Source: Lunasporangiospora selenospora (lineage: Eukaryota; Mortierellomycota; Mortierellomycetes; Mortierellales; Mortierellaceae). Taken from it: a DNA stretch of 12,114 bases. The DNA is taken from assembly GCA_015680635.1 (NCBI GenBank), contig JAABOA010000571.1, positions 1-12,114 of the forward strand, in the 5' to 3' direction. A program made the position numbers and the translations under genes. Below the pieces are notes generated by a model. It was not told the DNA's origin. It ran no database searches and saw nothing but the letters and a program-made list of their open reading frames with translations. Shown in pieces: positions 1-10,600 of this stretch (positions within the stretch are counted from its first letter, which is position 1; each line of letters opens with the position of its first letter).

Positions 1-36
1 CCTTTTTCTATTTTTCCCTTTCCTTCCTTCCCCACC

Positions 37-86
37 AAAAAAAACACACACACACATACAACAACAACAACAACAACAACAACAAA
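37..86. repeat. A-rich, (CA)n and (CAA)n simple repeat
   Basis: An A run is followed by about six CA units and then about eight CAA units. This is low-complexity intergenic DNA downstream of the channel gene. No gene is supported in positions 1-330; the open frames there are short and made of low-complexity sequence. Confidence 0.9.
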
Positions 87-310
87 TATGACTAAATAAC
101 ACTAATGAACCGATCAAAGTTGGATGTATACAATATGGAGATAGAGTCGTGTTTTAATGAAAGGAAAAGTTGGTACTCTTTTTTTGTGCCAACTAAAAAA
201 AAATGAAGAAAAGGCAAAGCACACATGCAAAAGGGAAAAAGGGCGAGACGGAGAAGATAAAAGGAAAATGCTGTTGAGCCTTTCACGCCTGAGAGGGAGG
301 AAAATAAGGC

Positions 311-330
311 TCTCTCTCTCTCTCTCTCTC
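311..330. repeat. (CT)n dinucleotide repeat
   Basis: Ten perfect CT units lie just past the likely polyadenylation signal of the channel gene, reading as (GA)n on its coding strand. This is a microsatellite with no visible coding role. Confidence 0.9.
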
Positions 331-334
331 ATTC

Positions 335-340
335 TTTATT
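335..340 (-). promoter_or_regulatory. Likely polyadenylation signal AATAAA of the channel gene
   Basis: The plus strand reads TTTATT, giving AATAAA on the minus strand about 70 nt past the stop at 409. The spacing suits a short fungal 3' UTR. If the frameshifted coiled-coil frame were translated instead, this hexamer would lie inside the coding end, which slightly favours the stop at 409 as the one now used. Confidence 0.5.
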
Positions 341-408
341 TCCCGCCTCTTTTACAGAGCCCTGTTGGGCCTGCTCCACGAGGAGCTGGAGGCTAGCCTT
401 GATGTCAT

Positions 409-806
409 TCAGTTGCTGAGCCTGTTGCTCAATATGACCCGTAAGGCCAAGATCTGGTCCGCCTGTTCCTTCATTCTCTCCTGAACACCCACTATCTCTT
501 CCAGTGTTGAAGAAGAAGAAGAAGAAGCAATTGAAGTTGAAGAAGCTGAAGAAGGAAGAGAAGTGGTTGTGGTAGTAGTAGAAGGAGAAGAAGAGGGGGA
601 TTCTCTTGCCGTACGCCGCATCCACAAGGATGCGGCCACTTTGGCCATATCGGAGACTGTGGTCTTGGTCGTGGTATCTCTCTTATCATAGTCGGGATCG
701 GCCTCGGCGCTTTGTTTCCGAATTCGTTGCCAATATTCTCGGACCTGCTGTGGGGTTGCCGTGTAGTAGATTTCGTCTGGGAAGCCGCCAAACATTTGTC
801 GGATGC
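409..806 (-). other. Channel C-terminal tail: Ser/Thr-rich linker and frameshifted coiled coil
   Basis: The exon begins with a conserved-looking stretch (FPDEIYYTATPQQVREYWQ). It then carries a Ser/Thr tract coded by TCT/ACT-type triplets (seen as a GAA-rich run on the plus strand near 505-600), then a heptad-like helix (LEEIVGVQERMKEQADQILA) and the stop at 409. The alternative frame continues the coil for about 35 more residues to a stop at 329. The triplet-rich Ser tract is probably prone to length change. Confidence 0.75.
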
Positions 807-2585
807 CTATTCCCAGATGGAGAGAAAAAAAATAATACAAATAGAGACACAAATAAATATCGAGAGTCGGGATGAGATGGATGGAAGGTATCCACATCCG
901 CACACAGAAAAAAAAACAAAAAGAAAAAGAAAAAAAGATAATCTTACCTGGAATCTGATATGAAATGTTCTCGGCAATGGCAACGTAGCGGAGTCGTTCT
1001 TCGAGCCAGACTTGATGCCAGTTCTTACCACTTCCCTTGGCACCAATTTGAAGCACGAGTGCTATCTCGATCAAAAATATAGAGAAAAATAACCCACCGC
1101 AAATCAAAAGAAAAAAAAAGATGGTTGAGAAAACACAAATCATTGGTCTAAAATATAAAAGTGTCAAGACAAAACAAGGTCCTCCAATTTGGTCCGCAAA
1201 CAACAACAAAAATATTTGTTTTACCCATCAACATGTTGAGCATCAGGATCGACGTAAAAAAATAGTAGGCGGTCACCATGATAATCAATGACCAGTTTTT
1301 GTACTCGGAGCAGTTGGGCGGTGAATCCTCCTTACAGGAATTAAACAGGTTGTCTGCCAAGGGGTCGTACCGCCCTCCCTAATAGTCAACAGAATCGTCT
1401 TTAGTCATTACGGGGTTGCCTTTTCTCCTTATCACACTTGTTTGTCTGTGTGGGCTGAAAAGCTTACCATCATTAGGAAAACGGTGGTAAAGCCTCCGAA
1501 ATAGTGCTTAGGAATACCCCCATTATTACCCTCGGAATTAATGAGAGTACTTCCGTAGATCGTGTGTAGAATGGCTAGCGTGAAGATCATGACAACTCCA
1601 ACCAAGATGACAAAGAAGGCCTGGATCTGATTCAAGACGTCAAAGACAAATGTCGTATACTGACTGAAGGTCTCGCTCACTCGAAGTTCGGTAAGCTGTT
1701 GATCAGGAGAGGAAGAGAAAGAGAGTGAAAGAGAGGGAGGAATAGGTGGAAGAAGTTGAGGAGGAGATTAGAGTGCATCCACATCCCTGTTCTACTTTGA
1801 AAAGGAGACAACAGCCCTACTACTTGACTTACGAAATGCAAAAGCACTAAAATGACACACAGACTAAGATCCCACGATATCCCATTGTAGTCCGATAGGC
1901 AATATCTGAGGATCTGATGAATGCTTGTCAGCACTGGGAGGATATACATGGCTAGATCAAGTTTGTTGTAAGGGGCTCTTTTTTTTGTAATGATATGCAG
2001 ATTAGCCACGCAGCCTACTCGTCCTTCCAGAGAAAAGGTTAAAATATGCTAAATTCAAAAGCCCGATCCTTACCTTAGGTAGGGTGAAGGCCCCTTTGTA
2101 AGCGTAGAGATTTCTGGTTCTGGATCTTTGCGACGACGAAAATTCTCCTTGAGTATTTTGTAGGTAGTCCGTCTATCCATACCAACACCATTTTTATCGC
2201 CTTCATTTTTACCGTCGTCATTTTTACCGCCGTCAAGACTCAACGGACTCGATAGAGTAACTTCGTCGTCGACGATTGTTTTGCGCCTTTCCCTCCTTCT
2301 CTCCTCAGTCTTGTTTTCTTCAGCCATCCTTTCATCTGCCTTGGTTTGCAACCGATCTCTCTCAAAAATCTCGTGGCACTTTTCTCCGATAATTTGAGTG
2401 ATGATCAGCCAAATAAAGTAGTTTCCGAGACAAATGATGCCGCAAAATACTACCACAAGTAGATAGGGATTTTTGAAATAGATCTGGAGGCTCGCTGCCA
2501 ACATGATGAGGGCATAGTATGCAATATGGATGGCGAATCGCCCAAGCCAAATGAGATATGCAAACGAGTTCCTATAGAGAACAAA

Positions 2586-2622
<37 letters not shown>

Positions 2623-5600
2623 ATTAGCTAGTCAAGCATGATGTGTTCAGGGAAAGGCAAAGAGGAGGCCACTATCGCTTACCATTTGTAACGGATCAGG
2701 GCTTCGATGGCAGGATTGTCGAGAATCTCGTTATCATAGCGTCGCAACCGGATTTTCACTCTGGTTACAGGCGTGACATTAAGTTCTACCAGTTGATAAA
2801 TGATTTTATACCAGGCTAGTTGTTCACTGGGGGGTGGCATCTCGGAATCCCAGAGTAGACTCACGGGAGCCACAAAGATATCTTCCTTGAACAATGGATG
2901 GGCTTGGGAAGGTGCCTTTTGGTGTTTCATCTGAAGAATTGGATTCCGACACTTGTGGATTGGGCGCTTATCTCTACAGAATAGCCGACGGAAACTGGGC
3001 GGATGGACGATCGTGGCGTTGGTCAAGACCTCGTTAGGGTCCGCATAAGGGACATAGGCAAAACCCCTTGCGACCTGTAGTGCTATATCCGGGTAACATG
3101 CCACAAGGTACTCCAATGGCTCGCAGAGGTATTCCAGGTAGTTGATCCCCTTTTCTTTCCTAGCCATCTCAACACAGTAGCCAATGAGGGTGCGCATCGC
3201 CTCCTCAGCGGTTGAGTCCTTTTGAGATTTCTGGATTAGAATCTCGATTGGGTTCGTCCCTACCGTGTACTGTCGCAAGGGGATCCAATGGTTTTCAGGA
3301 TCTGCCTTGAGGATATCCTCCAAAACTCGGTTGGTCGATCCCTCAATACCCTGGCATTCGTCCAAGAGGCTTGAGATGACTGTGAACCTGTTATTTGATG
3401 GCCGCGGATTCTTGTTCACATGGGAGCTGAGATATCGAATAATTGCTCCCGCAGTACTATCATTTGGAGTGGAGCAGACACTCAAATAGCTGTTGAATAA
3501 ACGGCTGCCATTTCCAAAGAAATACTTTGCATTCTCAGGAGAGCAGGCTCTTCCAAGCTTCAGTGGGATAAACTTGTCATCCCGCTTGATTGTTAATACT
3601 CTCTCGTGACGACAAGACCAAATAGTTGATGGGTCATCTGAAATGCCGAGCGACCAGAAAAGGGGCATTTCGATTTCCTCGTTTGAGGTCTTTGGAAGGC
3701 TCCAGACAGAGACAACGACCTCAGGATAATCCATTACCGTCACCAGCTGTAATCTCTTCTCGAGAAAGTAGAGTCTATCGGCAACCAGACTCATGCTCTT
3801 CGATACTCCATCGTTAAAGTCGACTTTCACAAGCAATTCCCAGTTACACAAGTTGGGGCTTCGACGTACGGTCAGGGTGACCTTATCTTTAGGGATTGTA
3901 ACATATTCAGTCTTGCCAAACTTCACAACTTTTTTGAACGTGAGTGTCTGCACAGGTGTGCCAAGCTCTGGTACTTTTTGGAGATTGTCTGTGCACTCAG
4001 GCTTGCATCTGGAATCTGGTGTATCGCCTTCCGCCACTGAGATCTCCTCCACAAAGGACATTTCCAATACAGACCCATTCACGTATGACAAGAGCGTGGA
4101 CTCGAGAGCTTGACCCTGTTTTCCGCTATCCGGATTGAGGTTGTGTACACGTATTTTCCCATCGCCACTCAGGAAGGTACCGGTCATTTCGCAAGATAAA
4201 CTACTCGAATCCAAGATAGAGAATTTCTGAGGAAATTCTCCACTATGTTCCGTCTGCAAGATATTCGTACTTCCATTGAGGAACTGACCGTTCTTGATTT
4301 GTTTTTTTGGTATGTAGAACTGTTTCTCAGACTGTGTCGAGTAAAGCAGTGATCCTTTGAGAGTCGAAACAGCGACTGTGCGACCGTTTGTTGAAAGGAG
4401 AAAAGATTCGATTCTGTTCATTGTCGTGATGGTACGGAGTTCTCGTTTTTTATCGATACTCCATACGACGATCTTTTGATCGGATGCTTGTAGGATCAGG
4501 ATGTCTCTAGCTACCATGTTGGTAAACAGATCGCTCAAGGGAGGTGGTGAATTCACGACAGGTGCACTGTGGAGCATCTCCCATTTGGAGCCAGTAGACC
4601 AGACGTAGACAATGCCGGACGATATGACGACAAATCTCTGAGATACGTCATTCAATTCTGTCCCAGTAAATCCGACCCGGCTTTGGGCTGTTGCAAGCAC
4701 TGGACAGTCCTTTAGATCGTCTGACTTAATCAACTGGGAGTCGGACAACCTGTACAATCGATTGGGGACTGAGCTACCTTGAGTTCCACCAAAAAAGATT
4801 TGGGATCCATCCCACGAAATTGCCAGCAGATATTCACCGCAATTGTCGTTCGACTTGTCGACGGTAAGCTGTGAAATGGGTTTCGAAGATGGGTATGGAA
4901 ACTGGCTCCTCTTAGTCGCTGTGCCGATGTCTAGCTCCCATAGATCAAGATGCAATTTGCCTCCTATCTCTGAGAGAGTACAGGCGCGCGATCCTGTTGC
5001 CGATATTTCGTAGTTGAGGATCTTTGCTGGACATGGTGGGCTAGAATTATTCTTATAGAGATGAAGTACATTAATGGACTCCCGTGGCACAGGCAGTACG
5101 GGAAGAATACAATCTAATGGTAGGCGACAGTAAAGAGGATAAAAAAGGGGAGAGAAGATTATCAGCAAGCCTTGAAAATAAATGGCCGATATCTCATGGG
5201 ACACAATCTAACAATAGATTACCAAACATTCCCTTCTTGAATCCATCTAGAGATCTCTCGACATAGCACAGCTGGACAGGGGCCGGGTCTTTATATTCCT
5301 CGTCATACGTGACAGAAACCTCTAGCTTACTCCACTCAATCTGAGGTCGAAGCAATACTCGAGCAAATTGAGTGCCTGTTGTGGATTTGGGGATGGAAGC
5401 GTAAATAAATATTCATTAGCATATTTTGAGACTCGGGGAGAGAGCTTCGTTCTCATTAAAACTTCTACAAAAGTAATTTTACTTGCCTTGAAGAGGGAGA
5501 TCTTTTGGGGTAATGCACTAAAATGAGTCCGAACGTTGTCTAGTTAGATATAATAATTTCTGGGCACAGATACTTGCTGACAACGAAACCTGACTCACCT

Positions 5601-6450
5601 TCTTAAGGTCACCGCTGATCCCGATGTAATCAATACCACCAATTCCACATTCGAAATAGAGACAGACTACAATGTTGTAGAGCTTCTCAATAGGCTTGAT
5701 TGCACCTATCCTTATCTGTTTTTGCTGCAGAGTTAGTATGGATTTCTTTTACATTATGCCTTGATTGTTATCGACATGGCGTGCAGCAATACCTTGCTTC
5801 CGGATTTTTCCAACGTAATCGGTTTTGAGTACGCACTATTTAAAATATAAAAAAGGTGGTGAATAACCTCAAAAGGCGATGATAGAGTCGCGGAGTAAAG
5901 GCGAAGGAGTATATGCTGCTTCCTACCTTGTCAAGGCAAAGTACTTTTGCCCAGAATTGTCTTCGCATTCTTTAAAGAAAAGCTTATCGTCTGACGGAGG
6001 AGAGAGTAAAGAAAAAAGAAGGCAATGGGGCGATGAGTGGTCATATCACTATCAAGGGGGGAGGGGGGAAGAAAAGCTCCAAGTGGGGAATCATGACAAA
6101 GGAAAAAAAATACCAGAGCGCTCCTCTTTGTGCATTTTTCCTTCATAGCTCGCCAGTGAATCAAAAATGGCCTCCCCTGATCCTCTAATGTCTTCTAATG
6201 GACTGTCTAAACCCTGATTTAGCTCTTCACTAACAACCAGGTCCCTTTTCTCTTCGATTATGTCCTCAAAAGTTCCAGACAGCACCCTTCGCCCTCTCTG
6301 CCCAGCATGGTATGGAGAGCAAACCGATGAACTTGAATGGTTGGAGTGAGCTGCAGAATGGTCAAGAAGAGTCTGTGCTTCCTCCTCCTCCTCTTGATCG
6401 ATAGAAGAGTATTTTATGCCAGAATTGGCATTTGTTATTGGAGCGCGCAT
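409..6450 (-). CDS. WD40-like / six-transmembrane ion channel (TRP/polycystin-like), 13 exons, about 1573 aa
   Basis: This is a large membrane channel subunit. The exon phases agree at all 12 junctions and sum to 4722 nt including the stop. The start is the ATG at 6450, because an in-frame TAA lies nine bases upstream. Order of parts: an acidic N-terminus (1-112); a conserved soluble region (113-251) encoded by short exons, with DDKLFFKECEDNSGQKYFAL and VLLRPQIEWSKLEVSVTYDE; a propeller-like region with scattered WD40-type strands (about 255-700); a helical linker; six membrane segments with a pore (about 1063-1400); and a tail containing LEERLRYV. I recognise the layout from fungal Ion_trans proteins with N-terminal WD40-like repeats; ion selectivity and location cannot be read from the sequence. 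The last residues seem frameshifted. No link to the neighbouring gene is visible. Confidence 0.88.
1225..2571 (-). other. Six-transmembrane pore domain (Ion_trans type)
   Basis: Hydrophobic segments are split over four exons. S1 and S2 lie in 2074-2571 (FAIHIAYYALIMLAASL; LLVVVFCGIICLGNYFIWL), followed by a long charged loop rich in Arg, Glu and Lys. S3 and S4 are in 1833-1977 and S5 is in 1468-1695 (FFVILVGVVMIFTLAIL). The pore loop spans the junction of 1468-1695 and 1225-1378 and reads FLMMGGRYDPL. S6 is IMVTAYYFFTSILMLNMLM. A helix pore helix-filter-S6 layout with an LNMLM end resembles TRP-type S6 (LNLLI). S4 lacks a regular Arg/Lys ladder, so voltage gating is not suggested. Confidence 0.75.
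2589..2619. repeat. (GA)n microsatellite in channel intron 7
   Basis: About 15 GA units lie inside the intron between the exons 2683-5113 and 2074-2571. On the coding strand this gives a CT-rich tract about 20 nt upstream of the acceptor CTATAG, so it also serves as the polypyrimidine tract. Confidence 0.9.
3000..5113 (-). other. WD40-like beta-propeller region of the channel
   Basis: This lies within the single 2431-nt exon. Recurrent short strand patterns typical of divergent propellers are visible: LDLWELD, LLAISWDGSQIFFG, FVVISSGIVYVWS, KIVVWSIDKK and STNGRTVAVSTLKGSLLYS. Few repeats end in a clean WD, so the number of blades cannot be counted by eye. The region is probably cytosolic and may sense or dock partners. 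That role is inferred from general propeller behaviour. Confidence 0.6.
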
Positions 6451-7200
6451 TCTTGCTTAAAGAGACGGAGAAAGTGTGTGGGTAGGGAGAGAGAAGCAAG
6501 CCCCGACTTGACCCAAAAAATATTTGAGACGTAGTAAGCAAAAGAAAAAATGTGTGATCGATGAACAGAAGATGAGAAGAAGAAAAGAGATGATGATGAT
6601 GAAGATGAGATGGAATTAACCTCCGAGATTTCAATCATCGCTGCCATCACGCTCAGCTTCGCCCCCATTTTTATTCCCAGCTTCGCCCCCGGCGTCCTTG
6701 CATAGGTCATGCAAACTTTAATCGGGTTTACACTCACTCTAAAGAATCGCAACGCTCGTTCCACAGATTCTCATTCGTTCCGAGGGGGGGCAAGATCAAA
6801 TGAGAGCTTCACTGAACACTTGACCATGCAATGCCTTTAGTAATCAAACACCCCTATCTGGTTCAATAGGGCTGTGCATGAACATCTTGAATGTCACTTT
6901 ATGGGAAATCAATGCATATTGCGAGGAAGCATGGCCCAGGATAGTGGATGGTTGCTTCTAAAGTCATCAATGGGTTCTTTTATGTTTCTTTCAAGAGATT
7001 CACGATCGATCGTTGCAGTTCCTCTGCAACATCTTGCAGATTAGATCTCCGTTTACGGTTTGAAATCTTGGAAATGCTTGACACAGCCCCCTATGATCCA
7101 ATGAAATAAAAGGCTATGAAGGACACGTGTAAAAAGGGGTAAAAAAATCAAGGGCTGAGAAAAATTATGAGCTAGGGTTGAATGTGAGTGGCAAAAGTTC
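6451..7200. other. Upstream flank of the channel gene, no gene seen
   Basis: No convincing coding region or RNA gene is visible on either strand. It holds a GATGAT/GAAGAT simple-sequence patch near 6588-6612, a 13-bp direct repeat (6654-6690) and a G run near 6783. It most likely contains the promoter and 5' UTR of the channel gene, and perhaps the 3' end of the microexon gene's transcript. Small open frames here have no recognisable domain. Confidence 0.5.
6654..6690. repeat. 13-bp direct repeat CAGCTTCGCCCCC, two copies
   Basis: Perfect copies lie at 6654-6666 and 6678-6690, 24 bp apart start to start, about 200 bp upstream of the channel start codon. GC-rich paired motifs at this distance could be a transcription factor site, but nothing ties them to a known factor. 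Confidence 0.5.
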
Positions 7201-7641
7201 AACTCCCGTCCTTTGGCTAGAATGTGTACACTAAAATGTCAGTCTCTTGCAAAAGAGACAGTGGGATTGGTTCTTGTAGCAATGCTACAAAACACTCGGG
7301 GGGTTCCTCAGAACCACTCAATGTTGAAGAACATGGAACTGGGCCGGGACGCTCGTTCAAGGGAGATGAATGGGAAAAAAAATGTCAGCTATTCTCTTGC
7401 AAAGTACACATACAGGCAAACATGCTATCGCCAGTTTATGGATGTTAAGCACCTCCATATTTAATTCACAAACAACTAGCCATACTGCAACTGCACCAGC
7501 ACTTTTTTTTTAAAAACAAAAAAATACAAAAAAGATGCTAGATATTTTGCTGTCGCAAGATGAGAGGGACAGGGCTGATGCTTCCCAATCTTGAACAGAG
7601 GAATGAAATGCACTTCAACTGTGTCAGTCCGACTGAGACTA
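7201..7641. other. Downstream flank of the microexon gene with a small hairpin cluster
   Basis: This is probably the 3' UTR or downstream region of the minus-strand microexon gene. It holds four consecutive perfect hairpins (7242-7334), a divergent direct repeat (about 7233-7254 and 7379-7403) and an A/T run near 7504-7535. Two overlapping plus-strand frames of 74 and 83 codons begin at 7224 and 7213. Neither looks like a known protein and each has unbiased composition, so I do not call a gene. No clear AATAAA was found on the minus strand. Confidence 0.45.
7242..7334. repeat. Cluster of four perfect small hairpins
   Basis: In order: GTCTCTT-gcaa-AAGAGAC (7242-7259), TTGTAGCA-a-TGCTACAA (7274-7290), GGTTC-ctca-GAACC (7302-7315) and ATGTT-gaag-AACAT (7321-7334). 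All stems are perfect with loops of one to four bases. They lie about 300-400 bp past the stop of the microexon gene, possibly within its transcript. No known RNA family is recognised. Confidence 0.55.
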
Positions 7642-7651
7642 TTAAAAGTTA
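7642..7651 (-). other. Terminal exon of the microexon gene
   Basis: The last repeat copy keeps the acceptor CCAATAG at 7652-7658 but has TAAC where every other copy has a donor three bases on. The exon reads T AAC TTT TAA, completing Cys55 and adding Asn and Phe before TAA, with TAG directly after. The loss of the donor and the appearance of the stop coincide, as expected of a true last exon. Confidence 0.82.
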
Positions 7652-10600
7652 CTATTGGTCATGAACAATGATGTGGTGAGGGCGAAAGGTGTAATAGTAC
7701 AGAGTGGATGCTGTGAATAATTATTCGCATTGGTGGATAGGACAAAGTATGTGCATTCAGTTCCGACCGAGATAACGTTCTTACCAACTTTTGGCCAAGG
7801 ATCATGGGATGGTAAGGGTGAAAAGCGTAAAAATACAAAATGAATGCTGTGAGTATTCGTTTACAATAATGAGTAGGGGACATCACGTTCAAGGTCTGAC
7901 TGAGAGAATGTGCTTACCGCCTATTGATCGCGAACGGTAATGTGGTGAGGGTGATAAGTGGAAAAGTGCAGAGTGGATGTTATCAGTGATCGTTCGCAAT
8001 GATCGATAGGAGACAGTGCGTGCAGGACATAATGAGACTGTTCTTACTTGCTATTGGTCATGGACAATAAGACGGTGAAGGTGAAGGTTAGTTCAGTACA
8101 GAGAAGGAGTAACCACTGTAGCTAATTATCCACGGCGATGGATGGGGACAAGTGCGTGCAAGATCTAAATGAGAGATTGCACTTACGCACTATTGGTAAT
8201 GAGCAATGAGATGGCAAAGGCGACGGTTAGAGAAGTACAGAAAAAGAGTAAACGCTGTGGGTAAACATTCACGGCGATGGATGGGACAAACGCGTGCAGG
8301 ATCTGAATAAGATATTATTCTTACGGTCTAATGATCATGAACAATGAGGTGGTGAAGGTGAAGATTAGGTAAGTACAGAGAGAGAGTAAATACTGTGAAT
8401 GATCATCTGCAGTGATGGATGGAATAAGTGTGTGCAGGATCTGAATAAGGTATTGCTCTTACTGCCTATTGGTTATGAATAATAGTATGGTTAAAGGTAT
8501 TTCTTAATAATGGATAGGAGACCATGTATGCAAGACCTGAATGAGAGAATATTCTTACTCGCTATTGTGATCACGAACAACGGTATTGTACGGGTGAAAT
8601 GTAAAAAGATGCAGAGCAAGCGCTGTGAGCTGTTATTCACAATGATTAATAAGAGACAATGGCCTCACGCACCCTCATAGGTTTAAGCTCACATAAAAAA
8701 GCAGGGTACACAGGAACCCTGTGGCAGATTTTTTATGTGCACATAAACGCGAAGGTGCGAGAAGCCAGTGCATGCAAGATCTGAATGAGAGATTGCTCTT
8801 ACATGCTATCGATTATGAACAAGGATTAGTGAGGGCGAAAAGTGGAAAAGTGCGGAGTGAATACTGTGATTAGTCTTTATCAATGATGAATGAGAGACAG
8901 TGTGTGCAGGGCCTGAATGAGAAAATGTGCTTACAAGCTATAGTGATCGTGAACATCGAGTTGGTGAGTGTGAAAGTCAGTCAAGTACAGAGTTAGCGCT
9001 ATATCGTATTAATAGGTGCGAGTCAGTGCGCGCAAAATTTGGCTAAGGAAATGTTCTTACCCACTATTGATCATGAAGAACGAGATAGTGATTGCAAAAA
9101 TTAGCCCAGTATAAAATGGGTGCTGTGAGTAATCATTTGCAAGGACATATAGGTCAAAGCGTGTACAAGATTCAAATGATAGATTGTTCTTACTCGCTAT
9201 TGATCATGAACAACGATATGGTGAAGGTGAAGTTAGAAAAGTACCGAAACAGAATGATTGTTGTGAGTAGTCATTCGCAACGATAGATGGGATAGAGTGC
9301 AAGCAAGATCTAAAAAAGGCATTGTTCTTACGGGCTGTAGATCATGAACAACAGTATGGCGAAAGTGAAGGATGAGAAATTACAGGGTCAATGCTACCAG
9401 TAATACATCGTAATAATGAAATAATTCACAGTGCGTGCTAGATCCGACTGAGAAATTGATCTTACCAACTAATTTGACATTAGCGAAGTGGTGGTGCAGT
9501 TGAAGGCAGAAAAATGCAGAGTAAATTCAGTGAGTAATCATGCTGGATGGAACAAAGTGCGTGCAAGGGCTAACGGAGAGAATATTTTTTACCGATTATT
9601 GGTCCTGCACGACGAGATGGTGAAAGAAAAGGCACAGAAGTGCAGAGTTGGATACTGTGAATAATTGTTTACAACGTTGAATAGGTGCCAGTGTATGCAA
9701 GGTCGGATTAATAGAATATCCTTACTCGCTATTACCCATGAACAACGATGTAATGGCGGTGAGATGTAAGAAAGTGCAGAGCGAGTGCTGTGAGTAATCA
9801 TTCACATTGCTGGATATAAGACAGTACGCGCAAAATCTAAAAGAGAGAATGGTCTTACAAGCTATTCGCCATGGCCAACAAGAGGATGTGGATGAAATGT
9901 GGAGATGTAGAGGATAAATTCTGTTAGAATTGATTCGCAATGATGGATGGAACAAAGTGCATGCAACATCCAAATGAGAGTCAGCTCTTACTAGCTATTG
10001 ATCATGAACAACAGTATGGTGAGTGTAAAAGGTTGAATAATACAGAATGAATACTGTGAGTAACCATTTGCAACAATTAATAGATGACAGTGTGTACCAG
10101 ATCTGACTGAGAGAATAATCTTACCAACTTTTGGTCAAAGATGATGGAAAGACGTGGGTGAAATCACAAAAGCACAAAATGAATTTTGTGAATAACCATT
10201 CATAATGGTGGATTGGGCAAAGTGCGTGCAAAATCTAAATGAGAAAATGCTCTTACGAGCTATTGGTCATGAACGGCAGGGGGAAGGCGAATGTTGGATA
10301 AGTACCGAGTGAACAAAATGAGTAGTCATTCACAATGACGGACGGTATAAAGTAAATTCAACCCCTAAATGAGAGAAAGTACTTACATGCTATTGGTTAT
10401 AAACAACAAGGTAGTGAAGGTGAAAGTTGGGTAAAATAGAGTGAATGCTGTGAGTAACCATTCATAATGACGGATGGGACCATTGTGTGCAACATCTGAA
10501 TAAGAGAATGTTCTTACTAGCTATTGATCATGAACAACGAGATGGTAAAGGTAGAAAAGTAGAGAACGAATGCTGTGAGTTATCAATCGCAATAAAATTA

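Larger units (their letters stand above)
409..6450 (-). other. Exon-intron map of the channel gene
   Basis: Exons in coding order on the minus strand: 6114-6450, 5927-5990, 5793-5835, 5599-5724, 5487-5517, 5223-5375, 2683-5113, 2074-2571, 1833-1977, 1468-1695, 1225-1378, 948-1061, 409-806. Eleven introns are GT-AG and one (5376-5486) is GC-AG. The exon from 5517 is only 31 nt long. The acceptor at 1978-1979 follows an A run rather than a pyrimidine tract, but it is the nearby AG that keeps frame. Boundaries were set by splice motifs together with reading frame and family-like residues across each join, not by transcript data. Confidence 0.82.

Noticed and set aside
1978-2040. Alternative upstream acceptors for the channel exon ending at 1977 (for example GAGTAG)
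   Set aside because: They enter in the wrong phase relative to the preceding exon; only the AG after the A run keeps the frame.
3793-4138. Plus-strand open frames opposite the long channel exon
   Set aside because: They are antisense shadows of a long conserved coding exon and have no independent support.
6362-6764. Minus-strand Ser-rich open frames upstream of the channel start
   Set aside because: They are made of GAT/GAA-type simple repeats, and an in-frame TAA separates the channel frame from anything upstream.
6901-7042. Short plus-strand frame starting ATGGGAAATC
   Set aside because: Only about 47 codons, with no domain, no signal peptide and no support from context.
7213-7464. Two overlapping plus-strand open frames of 74 and 83 codons
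   Set aside because: No recognisable domain, signal or splice context; overlapping frames in a hairpin-rich non-coding region suggest chance.
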